The position numbers and the translations under genes are program-made. Below the pieces are notes generated by a model. It ran no database searches. It saw nothing but the letters and a program-made list of their open reading frames with translations, and had not been told where the DNA came from. A stretch of DNA of 20,013 nucleotides, from IMG/VR virus record IMGVR_UViG_3300031963_008590, positions 1 through 20,013 of that record. One strand, written 5' to 3'. Shown here piece by piece: positions 14,315 through 20,013 of this stretch (position 1 is its first letter; the number at the start of each line of letters is the position of its first letter). Source of the stretch: a virus.

Positions 14315-14680
14315 TTACTTCAAGGAGTTGATTTTATCTCTTAACTCAATTGCCTTTTCGAAATCTTGTTTTTTGATACATTCGTCAAGTTCTGTTTTGA
14401 GCTTACTTATTTTCTCTTTGTTTTTTTCCAAAGTTTTTATTTTATCTCGTAACTCCACTGCTTCTTCAAATTTCTGTTCTTCAACCGCCATGTCAAGTCT
14501 TTGTTTGAGTAATGAAATCTCTTCAGATTCATTTAATTTCTCTTTTTTATTTGTTACATAAGTAAAAGAAATCATACCATCTTCAGATTTATAAGTTTTC
14601 TTTTCCCATCCGTCATTTAAGAATGTGTCTTCCATTCTAAACAAGTCATTGATAATTTTGTTAAAGTGACTGTTAAACAT
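14315..14680 (-). CDS. Small protein with two UVR motifs, putative Clp adaptor
   Basis: The protein is 121 aa. Residues 1-45 form a small N-terminal segment with WEKKTYKSEDGMISFTYV. Two UVR motifs follow: LLKQRLDMAVEEQKFEEAVELR (residues 58-79, cited in parts: LLKQRLDMAVEEQKFEE, AVELRDK) and LKTELDECIKKQDFEKAIEL (94-113). UVR motifs are helical hairpins that mediate protein contacts in UvrB, UvrC, ClpC and the ClpC regulator McsA. The motif here also occurs in the ClpC-like protein encoded divergently 160 bp away. McsA zinc-finger cysteines are absent, so it is not a full McsA. The start at 14680 is preferred over an upstream ATG at 14773, which would fuse a hydrophobic leader spanning the divergent promoter region. 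The adaptor role is inferred. Confidence 0.8.
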   Translation of the reverse strand: MFNSHFNKIINDLFRMEDTFLNDGWEKKTYKSEDGMISFTYVTNKKEKLNESEEISLLKQRLDMAVEEQKFEEAVELRDKIKTLEKNKEKISKLKTELDECIKKQDFEKAIELRDKINSLK

Positions 14681-14747
14681 TTTTTCATTTTTTTTATAGT
14701 TTATTTTGATTTTCCTATAAGCTAAAACAATGCCAAAAATTAAAACA

Positions 14748-14776
14748 TGACAAAATGTCAGTATAACTGACAAAAT
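14748..14776. promoter_or_regulatory. Candidate operator between UVR and clpC genes
   Basis: TGACAAAATGTCA is an inverted repeat with 5-bp arms, and a direct copy TGACAAAAT begins 20 bp after its start, about two helical turns. It lies in the 159-bp divergent intergenic region. It could bind a dimeric regulator of both genes. I see no convincing TAnnTTTG promoter for either gene here. Confidence 0.35.
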
Positions 14777-14839
14777 AACAAAAAAGACAATTCTTTACTA
14801 TAACAAAGTATATTATTAATCTTTATAAAAATTAGAATT

Positions 14840-16906
14840 ATGGCAATAGAGTTTATTGATGACGGAGATAAGGGTAAAAGTAAATCAAGTAACAGTGGAA
14901 CACCAGTACTTGATAATTTTAGTAAAGATTTAATTAAACTTGCCGAAGAGGGTAAATTAGATCCTGTAATCGGTAGAAAAAAAGAAATTATTAGAATTGC
15001 ACAAGTTTTATCAAGAAGAAAGAAAAACAACCCAATTATTATTGGAGAACCTGGTGCGGGTAAAACCGCAATTGTTGAGGGTTTAGCTATGTTGATTCAC
15101 GCGGGTGAGTGTCCAAAGAATTTGTCAGAAAAGAGAATTATTTCTTTAGATATAAACTCAATTGTTGCAGGGACGAAATACCGAGGACAATTTGAAGAAA
15201 GAATGAAGGTGATTATTGAGGAATTACAGTCGAGTCCGAACATTATAATTTTTATCGATGAAATTCACACTATGGTTGGTGCGGGAAATAGTTCAGGTTC
15301 TTTGGATGCATCTAACATCTTCAAACCAGCTCTATCAAGAGGTGAAATACAATGTATTGGAGCAACAACTCTTGATGAGTATAGAAAACATTTTGAGAAA
15401 GATGGTGCATTAGAAAGAAGGTTTCAAAAAATAATTATCGACCCATCCACAAAAGAGGAGACTTTTGAAATTCTCAAATTGAGTAAGGATAAATATGAGG
15501 AACATCACAAAGTTAATTACAACGATGAGTCGTTGAGGTTGTGTGTTGAGTTAGCAGATAGATATATCACAGATAGAGAGTTTCCAGACAAAGCATTCGA
15601 CATTTTGGATGAGGTTGGTTCAAGAATGCAAATTGACATTAAATTACCTGAATACATCGAGGATTTGAAACAAGAAGCCGCAGACATCAAGAAAGAAAAA
15701 GTTGAGGTTATTAAAAAACAAAAGTATGAGTTAGCAGCAGAGCTTCGAGATAGAGAAAAAAATGTTTTAAAAAAATTAGAAGATGAAAAGATTAAATTCG
15801 AGGAGGAGTTAAGGATAAGTAAGAGAGGTATTCCTGAAGAACTTATTTATGAGGTTGTTTCAAACATGACAAAAATACCTGTAAGTAAAATCAATATTGA
15901 TGAAAAAAATTCATTGGTTAATTTAGAGGATTCATTAAATAATGTAGTGATTGGACAAGAAGAAGCTGTTAAGAAAATATCTAAATCAATAAGAAGAAAT
16001 AGAGTTGGTATAAAAGATCCAAATAAACCAATAGGTTCATTTATTTTCTTGGGTTCAACTGGTGTTGGTAAGACTTTCTTGGCAAAAAAATTAGCAAAAG
16101 AAATATTTGGAAGTGAGGACAGTCTAATAAGAGTGGATATGTCAGAATACCAAGAAAAACATACTATATCAAGATTGATTGGTTCTCCTCCTGGATATGT
16201 TGGACACGAAGAGGGTGGACAATTAACTGAACAAGTAAAAAACAAACCTTATTCCGTAATTCTTTTTGATGAAATAGAAAAAGCGAACAAAGACATCTTC
16301 TCTACATTACTTCAAATGTTAGATGATGGACATATGACAGATGGATTAGGTAGAAAAATCAACTTCAAAAATTGTTTAATTATTATGACATCAAATATTG
16401 GTGTTAGAAAATTACAGGATTTTGGTACTGGTGTTGGATTCAAAACATCAAACAACAGTGATGCAATACAAGAAGAATATAAAAGAGATGTTCTGAAAAA
16501 AGAGTTGAGTAAATTTTTTGCACCTGAATTTTTGAACAGAATAGATGACGTTGTAATTTTCAATTCCCTTAAAAAGAATCATATTGATGTAATAGTTAAA
16601 TTGGAAATTGATAAATTAGTTACAAGATTAGAAGGAATGAAATATAGTATCGGTTATGAAACATCAGTTATTGATTTAATATCTGAAGTGGGTTTTGATG
16701 AACAATATGGTGCACGACCCATCAAGCGGGCAATCCAAGATAAAATTGAAGATTTAATTTCAGAAAAAATACTACTCGAAGAAATACACGAAGGTAAAGA
16801 CTATATGTTATTTGTAAAAATAGATGGTGAGGATAAAGTTATTGAAATTGAAGAAAGGGTAAAACCTGAACCAAAGAAAAGAGGTAGAAAGAAAAAGGGG
16901 GAATAA
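14840..16906 (+). CDS. clpC: ClpC-like double AAA+ unfoldase without the N-domain
   Basis: Hexameric Clp unfoldases pull substrates into the ClpP protease chamber. This 688-aa protein has two complete AAA+ modules. D1 has Walker A GEPGAGKT (69-76), Walker B IFIDE (Asp140-Glu141), pore loop GTKYRGQ and Arg in LERRF. D2 has Walker A GSTGVGKT (405-412), Walker B ILFDE (Asp477-Glu478), pore loop GYVG (452-455) and FLNRID. Between them is a short middle domain with a UVR motif (KKQKYELAAELRDREK). GTGVGFKT at 530-536 carries the VGF tripeptide that docks ClpC on ClpP. Cellular ClpC is about 810-860 aa; here the 150-residue N-domain is replaced by about 20 residues and the protein begins almost at TPVLDNF. 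A basic tail KKRGRKKKGE ends it. It is the longest plus-strand gene. Confidence 0.93.
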   Translation: MAIEFIDDGDKGKSKSSNSGTPVLDNFSKDLIKLAEEGKLDPVIGRKKEIIRIAQVLSRRKKNNPIIIGEPGAGKTAIVEGLAMLIHAGECPKNLSEKRIISLDINSIVAGTKYRGQFEERMKVIIEELQSSPNIIIFIDEIHTMVGAGNSSGSLDASNIFKPALSRGEIQCIGATTLDEYRKHFEKDGALERRFQKIIIDPSTKEETFEILKLSKDKYEEHHKVNYNDESLRLCVELADRYITDREFPDKAFDILDEVGSRMQIDIKLPEYIEDLKQEAADIKKEKVEVIKKQKYELAAELRDREKNVLKKLEDEKIKFEEELRISKRGIPEELIYEVVSNMTKIPVSKINIDEKNSLVNLEDSLNNVVIGQEEAVKKISKSIRRNRVGIKDPNKPIGSFIFLGSTGVGKTFLAKKLAKEIFGSEDSLIRVDMSEYQEKHTISRLIGSPPGYVGHEEGGQLTEQVKNKPYSVILFDEIEKANKDIFSTLLQMLDDGHMTDGLGRKINFKNCLIIMTSNIGVRKLQDFGTGVGFKTSNNSDAIQEEYKRDVLKKELSKFFAPEFLNRIDDVVIFNSLKKNHIDVIVKLEIDKLVTRLEGMKYSIGYETSVIDLISEVGFDEQYGARPIKRAIQDKIEDLISEKILLEEIHEGKDYMLFVKIDGEDKVIEIEERVKPEPKKRGRKKKGE

Positions 16907-16925
16907 AACCCCCCCCCTTTTTTAA
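16892..16925. terminator. Bidirectional terminator between clpC and the peptidase gene
   Basis: AAAAAGGGGG pairs with CCCCC and TTTTT across a short loop that contains the clpC stop codon, with T-rich or A-rich flanks. It can end both the plus-strand clpC transcript and the convergent peptidase transcript. Confidence 0.75.
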
Positions 16926-17707
16926 TGTCTCTCGTAACCTAACTCTTCTATCATCATCTTACCTACTTTGATTCCATTGTAAGTATCGTCAACAACCACG
17001 TATTCGTTTCTTGTATGATAATTATAATAACCGATTGAGATGTTAAAACAAGATATATTATAATTTTTGTGAAGAGGGTATATATCGGTATAAGGGTGTC
17101 TATGATATTTGGTATCATTTGGGAAGTGTTCTGTAATTAATCTCCCACCGACCTCAAAAAATTTACTACCTCTATCAAACATAGGAACACCCATTAAAAA
17201 TTCTGAAATCATATTATTTTCAGGTGCGTCAAACTGAATTGCATAACCAACGTTCTCAAAAAAGTGGGGGTCTGAGTTAAACGAACCTTTACATCCAGTT
17301 TCTTCTGCAACAAAAAATGCGGCTTTTAAATTTGGTAATTCTTTAAGTAATTCTAAACAGGCGAATACACCACATTTATCATCACCACCAATTCCTGTCG
17401 GTTCTCCATTATCATTATACGCTTTAAGTGATAATTTTACATTACCTTGCGCATCAGATAACATTTCTTCTCTTACGTTGATTGTATCAATAGTATGAAC
17501 CGTATCTGTGTGTGCCACAACACAAGGAAAGAACTCTACATCCTCATCAGTTTCTTTGGTGGCGTAAATGTTATATAACTCATCCACATAATAGGGGATG
17601 TTTTCTTTCTCCAACCAAGTGGTAATAAAGTCAATCATCAAATCCTCTTGGTATGTCTTCGTGGGAACGGACAAAACCTTCTTTAACAACTCAAAATCTC
17701 TTTCCAT
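16922..17707 (-). CDS. Compact M20/M28/M42-type zinc metallopeptidase
   Basis: A 261-aa co-catalytic zinc peptidase. Metal-ligand and catalytic positions can be read in order: VAHTDTVH (His66, Asp68), GIGGDDKCG (Asp109/110, bridging ligand), VAEETGCKGS (Glu135 catalytic base, Glu136 ligand), QFDAP (Asp160) and YYNYHTRNEYV (His231). PepT and similar M20 enzymes are about 370-410 aa with an inserted lid/dimerisation domain, which is missing here, so the protein is essentially the catalytic domain and nearer in size to small M28/M42 forms. It has no signal peptide and should act in the cytoplasm as an aminopeptidase or di/tripeptidase. It lies 22 nt after the 353-aa gene, in the same operon, and converges on clpC. 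The substrate is unknown. Confidence 0.85.
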   Translation of the reverse strand: MERDFELLKKVLSVPTKTYQEDLMIDFITTWLEKENIPYYVDELYNIYATKETDEDVEFFPCVVAHTDTVHTIDTINVREEMLSDAQGNVKLSLKAYNDNGEPTGIGGDDKCGVFACLELLKELPNLKAAFFVAEETGCKGSFNSDPHFFENVGYAIQFDAPENNMISEFLMGVPMFDRGSKFFEVGGRLITEHFPNDTKYHRHPYTDIYPLHKNYNISCFNISIGYYNYHTRNEYVVVDDTYNGIKVGKMMIEELGYERH

Positions 17708-17729
17708 CCCGTAAAGATAAAAAAAGATT

Positions 17730-18791
17730 TTAACTATACAAAATTTTGTTGATTATTTTTTTTATGTGTTCAAATAATTCAGGGTGATATAAAGATAAGT
17801 TTAAATCTTCAATATTATCAACACTTCTTTTTTCCATACCACCATTTTGTTTTTCAACTACAAATACCAATTTGTTTGTTTTTGGATCCAAACTATCAAA
17901 TTTTACTCTTATGTTTTTTTCAGGTATGTCTATATACTTATCAAATCCACCTAAATTAGCAACTGTTGCATACAATTTATCATATTGGTGAGCATCGGGA
18001 TTTTCTTCAATCTCCTCCTCAATTTGGTCCATTATTTTATCTAAATTCCATGCAACATCACGATTGAATCCTTCAGAATCATAGTCGTCACACCATACAT
18101 TGTATTCAAGTTCATACCATCCACCTCTACTACTATTTCTATCGTATGTTGCAATTAGTTTAGTGAGCATACCTTTCAAGTCCTCATCTTCTGCTCGTAA
18201 CTTTTTATACCAACCAATCAATACACCAACAGTAGTTTCATACTTATAATGAGCACTTATTTCTTTTATTCCAAATTTATAAAAAGGGTTTTTAGTGTCT
18301 AATAGTAATTCTTTCTGAACCGCTCTTTCTTTACAATCTTCGTTTTTTTGTCCGTATTCGGAAGTAATATTCCCAACCCACCTATCAAATCTTTTTTCTA
18401 AAAATTTTGCAATGGCACTACTATTTTCATCATTTACTTGTAATCTAGGATTTAGATATTTTAATATTTCATTTAATTTTTCTTTATTACTTTCATCAAA
18501 CCCCTGAATCACATATCCTTCTCTCCATTCATCTTCGGCCCAATAAGTATCATAATCTCTATAACCATAATTACCCATAAATCTTCTCCATGCGTACATA
18601 TCATCGTCATCATCAATACCTAATACATTTAGAAAATCTTCATCTTCATCAAATGTGATTATAACTTTACTTGAAGTTGAGTACTTGGCAGGTATTACGT
18701 CATAGATTAAATCATCTGGATAACGCCATCTAGTACCAACCTCACCACCCTTATAGATATTCATTAAAAATTCAAACGTTTCACTTGCCAT
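17730..18791 (-). CDS. Unrecognised acidic 353-aa protein
   Basis: I do not recognise a family. The protein is acidic and aromatic-rich (for example DMYAWRRFMGNYGYRDYDTYW near residues 65-85 and GWYELEYNVWCDDYDSEGF near 220-240). There is a helical middle (EKRFDRWVGNITSEYG) and a beta-like C-terminal third (IRVKFDSLDPKTNKLVFVVE), ending in ELFEHIKKIINKILYS. There is no signal peptide or membrane segment. It is the first gene of a two-gene operon with the metallopeptidase, with a one-mismatch promoter box only 5 nt before its ATG. It is divergent from the tmRNA gene. A function linked to the peptidase is possible but not shown. Confidence 0.8.
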   Translation of the reverse strand: MASETFEFLMNIYKGGEVGTRWRYPDDLIYDVIPAKYSTSSKVIITFDEDEDFLNVLGIDDDDDMYAWRRFMGNYGYRDYDTYWAEDEWREGYVIQGFDESNKEKLNEILKYLNPRLQVNDENSSAIAKFLEKRFDRWVGNITSEYGQKNEDCKERAVQKELLLDTKNPFYKFGIKEISAHYKYETTVGVLIGWYKKLRAEDEDLKGMLTKLIATYDRNSSRGGWYELEYNVWCDDYDSEGFNRDVAWNLDKIMDQIEEEIEENPDAHQYDKLYATVANLGGFDKYIDIPEKNIRVKFDSLDPKTNKLVFVVEKQNGGMEKRSVDNIEDLNLSLYHPELFEHIKKIINKILYS

Positions 18792-18796
18792 ATGAA

Positions 18797-18804
18797 AATA
18801 AATA
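18797..18804 (-). promoter_or_regulatory. TATTTATT box before the 353-aa gene
   Basis: Seven of eight match on the coding strand, 5 nt before the ATG, so the transcript could be almost leaderless if this is a -10-like element. Confidence 0.45.
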
Positions 18805-18812
18805 TCCTAACA

Positions 18813-18844
18813 TTTGGATATATTTAATATTATACATATATTTG
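18813..18844 (+). promoter_or_regulatory. Bacteroidetes-type promoter of the tmRNA gene
   Basis: TTTG at 18813-18816 is followed after 20 bp by TATATTTG at 18837-18844, which fits the Bacteroidetes primary sigma consensus TTTG-N(19-20)-TAnnTTTG. It lies 28 nt before the mature tmRNA 5' end, so host polymerase could transcribe tmRNA without phage factors. This is the best host indicator in the window. Confidence 0.8.
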
Positions 18845-18871
18845 TATATAGACATAGTTCTTTGAAAATAT

Positions 18872-19282
18872 GGGGGTGTTTTTGGATTTGACAGGCGTTG
18901 GCTGAGGAATAAGGGCACGTGGGGACTGAATTAATCTCCTTAAAAACTGATTCAGAAAAACAACTGGCAATGTGCTAAACAAAATGGAAGCAATCGGATT
19001 AATCCGTACTTCTGACGTAACTGTAGCTTAATCGTTACACAAACGGAGGGTCGGTGGACATATAACCTAGTAACAGAAGTCCCTACAAAGGTGGACTACG
19101 ACTAAACCCGAAATTGAGTCGTCCATTGGTTGTTGGTTTACGATGGTGAAGAACAAATCAACTTTGTTTCTAATCAAATTAAAATTAGATATTTTGGGGT
19201 ATTAGAAAATACCAACCTAAACGTGTAGTCCTTATCTGACAGGATGTTATGGACGAGGTTTCGACTACCTCCACCTCCACCA
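18872..19282 (+). ncRNA. ssrA: Transfer-messenger RNA (tmRNA), one-piece
   Basis: The 411-nt RNA rescues stalled ribosomes and appends a degradation tag. The acceptor arm is GGGGGTG (18872-18878) with CACCTCC (19272-19278, one G-U) and an encoded ACCA end at 19279-19282. The T arm is GAGGT-TTCGACT-ACCTC. Conserved 5' TTTGGATTTGACAGG resembles the tmRNA D-arm region. Helix P2 pairs ATAAGG and CACGT with ACGTG and CCTTAT. The tag stop TAA (19029-19031) lies in the loop of a GTAAC/GTTAC hairpin, the canonical P5 arrangement. The tag frame ends RTSDVTVA. The resume codon is uncertain; GGC at 18966 would give a 21-residue tag beginning GNVLN. No smpB was seen in the window. A host-type promoter precedes it and a terminator follows 3 nt after the CCA end. 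Confidence 0.95.
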
Positions 19283-19285
19283 ATT

Positions 19286-19321
19286 AATAAACCCCACTCT
19301 TTTGAAGTGGGGGTTTATTAC
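19286..19321. terminator. Bidirectional terminator after tmRNA
   Basis: AATAAACCCCAC pairs with GTGGGGGTTTATT (one bulged G) across a short loop, directly after the tmRNA CCA end. The other strand can end the convergent 112-aa gene. Confidence 0.85.
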
Positions 19322-19334
19322 ATAAATGAAGATT

Positions 19335-19673
19335 TTATTTGAATTTATAAGTTTTATACATTCCTAAGTCATCTATAATTTTACCTATATCAACACCTGT
19401 TTTTGGGTTAACGGGATAACTTTTGTCTATTTTTGATTTTCCATTTATTCTTACTGACAATCTATATTTATTGTTTTGATGGTCATATGCAATAGTAGCA
19501 CCATTCATATCATTTCCTTTAGCAACAATTGAAAGTGTTTTATTAAGTTTAAATCCGTAAGAACTCAATTTTTCCGCTGCGTGAGCCAACCCAGAGTGTG
19601 TTTTCTGTTCCATTATTACTCTTTTAACGATTCTTGATAAATCGGACTCTGTTAATCTAACTACTCTTCCCAT
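19335..19673 (-). CDS. Small 112-aa protein with a candidate capsid-targeting N-terminus
   Basis: I do not recognise the body of the protein. Its first 22 residues, RLTESDLSRIVKRVIMEQ after MGRV, form a short amphipathic helix ending in Ile-Met-Glu-Gln, which fits the T4 gp21 cleavage pattern Leu/Ile-x-Glu. The remainder (residues 24-112) is a compact alpha/beta domain with GFKLNKTLSIVAKGNDMNGA and YRLSVRINGKSKIDKSYP, ending in a basic tail. I recall short LTESDL.RIV leaders on various proteins of large marine phages, which would suit a sorting signal for packaging into the prohead; the function of the body is unknown. The start at 19673 follows an exact TATTTATA box by 13 nt. Confidence 0.82.
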   Translation of the reverse strand: MGRVVRLTESDLSRIVKRVIMEQKTHSGLAHAAEKLSSYGFKLNKTLSIVAKGNDMNGATIAYDHQNNKYRLSVRINGKSKIDKSYPVNPKTGVDIGKIIDDLGMYKTYKFK

Positions 19674-19686
19674 AATAATTTTTATT

Positions 19687-19694
19687 TATAAATA
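19687..19694 (-). promoter_or_regulatory. TATTTATA box before the 112-aa gene
   Basis: Exact octamer on the coding strand, 13 nt before the ATG. The surrounding TATTTATAAATA is palindromic, so the box reads in both directions here. Confidence 0.55.
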
Positions 19695-19707
19695 TCACTA
19701 AATTTAA

Positions 19708-19740
19708 AAAAACCCCACCTTTTAGGATGGGGTTTATTTT
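19708..19740 (-). terminator. Intrinsic terminator after the membrane-anchored gene
   Basis: On the minus strand AAACCCCA and TGGGGTTT pair around a CCTAAAAGG inner hairpin and are followed by a T run, just beyond the stop codon at 19741. Confidence 0.85.
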
Positions 19741-20013
19741 TTACTTTTCTTTTTTCTGATTCAGTGTTTTGTCAACTCGTTTGTCTGTATAACTGATAGA
19801 TTCCTCAAACTTTCTTTCAAGTTCTCTGTAAATACTATCAACAGATTCTCTCCAATCACGATTTTTTTCATCTGTATGACGATATAGATTTTCTACGTCT
19901 CGTCTCCAATTGTTCTTTTCGTCTTGGACTTCCTTGCTCAACTTATACAACTTAATCATACCCACAATCAGAACCCCAATTATAATAAGAGCAAAAATCG
20001 TAAGAAAACCTAG
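19741..20013 (-). CDS. Membrane-anchored coiled-coil protein, cut by right edge
   Basis: The frame is open from the window edge for 91 codons, and the true start lies outside. The first in-frame ATG at 19965 is probably internal. Before it the frame reads LGFLTIFALIIIGVLIVGM, a hydrophobic segment long enough to span the membrane. The exposed remainder is strongly charged and helical, with a repeated Trp-Arg pattern (NNWRRDVENLYRHTDEK then NRDWRESVDSIYRELERK), ending in TLNQKKEK. This suggests an N-terminal anchor with a cytoplasmic coiled coil. The family is not recognised; spanin, holin-regulator and cell-envelope roles cannot be told apart. A terminator follows the stop codon. Confidence 0.72.
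   Translation of the reverse strand, partial: LGFLTIFALIIIGVLIVGMIKLYKLSKEVQDEKNNWRRDVENLYRHTDEKNRDWRESVDSIYRELERKFEESISYTDKRVDKTLNQKKEK

Noticed and set aside
14681-14773. N-terminal extension of the UVR protein with a hydrophobic segment
   Set aside because: It would run through the divergent promoter region and repeats; the ATG at 14680 gives a clean soluble protein.
14758-15030. Hydrophobic 90-aa minus-strand frame
   Set aside because: It lies over the start of the ClpC-like gene, is antisense to strongly conserved AAA+ sequence and has no promoter box.
17708-17729. Possible promoter box (TATCTTTA) before the peptidase gene
   Set aside because: Too many mismatches to the TATTTATA box; the 22-nt gap is better explained by cotranscription with the 353-aa gene.
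18872-19282. tRNA genes or a second RNA gene in this interval
   Set aside because: The tRNA-like ends belong to one tmRNA, with acceptor strands at both ends and the tag frame between.

Overview
The window is a late-gene and accessory region of a T4-like tailed phage (contractile-tail type) that probably infects a member of the Bacteroidetes. The phage assignment rests on a minus-strand head cassette in T4 order: large terminase (gp17), portal (gp20), prohead protease (gp21), scaffold (gp22 position) and the N-terminal third of the major capsid protein (gp23), which runs off the left edge. The host inference rests on three observations. The tmRNA gene is preceded by a Bacteroidetes-type promoter (TTTG, 20 bp, TAnnTTTG). 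Start codons lack Shine-Dalgarno sequences and sit behind A/T-rich leaders. The phage bS21 and ClpC proteins look most like Bacteroidetes versions, judged by eye and from memory.

Layout. 1-8797: head cassette on the minus strand, read right to left as gp17, a 91-aa protein, gp20, a 240-aa protein, a 155-aa protein, gp21, a 71-aa protein, gp22 and gp23. A plus-strand gene for ribosomal protein bS21 (3982-4167) sits inside it. 8873-13149: a four-gene tightly coupled operon of unrecognised, probably virion or prohead proteins, one with a perfect 36-residue tandem repeat. 13223-14680: a nucleotidyltransferase-fold protein, a KTSC-domain protein and a small protein with two UVR motifs. 14840-16906: a plus-strand ClpC-like double AAA+ unfoldase lacking the N-domain. 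16922-18791: a compact M20/M28/M42-like metallopeptidase and an unrecognised acidic protein. 18872-19282: a complete one-piece tmRNA. 19335-20013: a small protein with a candidate capsid-targeting N-terminus, and a membrane-anchored small protein cut by the right edge.

How it may work together. The left half builds and fills the head. The right half looks like host-directed translation and protein turnover: bS21 could enter host ribosomes, tmRNA would rescue stalled ones with a non-standard tag ending in Thr-Val-Ala, the ClpC-like unfoldase keeps a ClpP-docking VGF tripeptide, the UVR protein could be its adaptor, and the peptidase could finish the peptides. The components are read from sequence; the pathway is inference.

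Expression. Eleven minus-strand genes have a TATTTATA-like octamer (seven exact, four with one mismatch) 4-40 nt before the start codon. It is the reverse complement of the classical T4 late promoter box TATAAATA. Several boxes lie immediately after a terminator or stop codon. No tRNA, CRISPR array, integrase or insertion sequence was seen, and no stretch over 300 bases lacks a gene other than the tmRNA locus.
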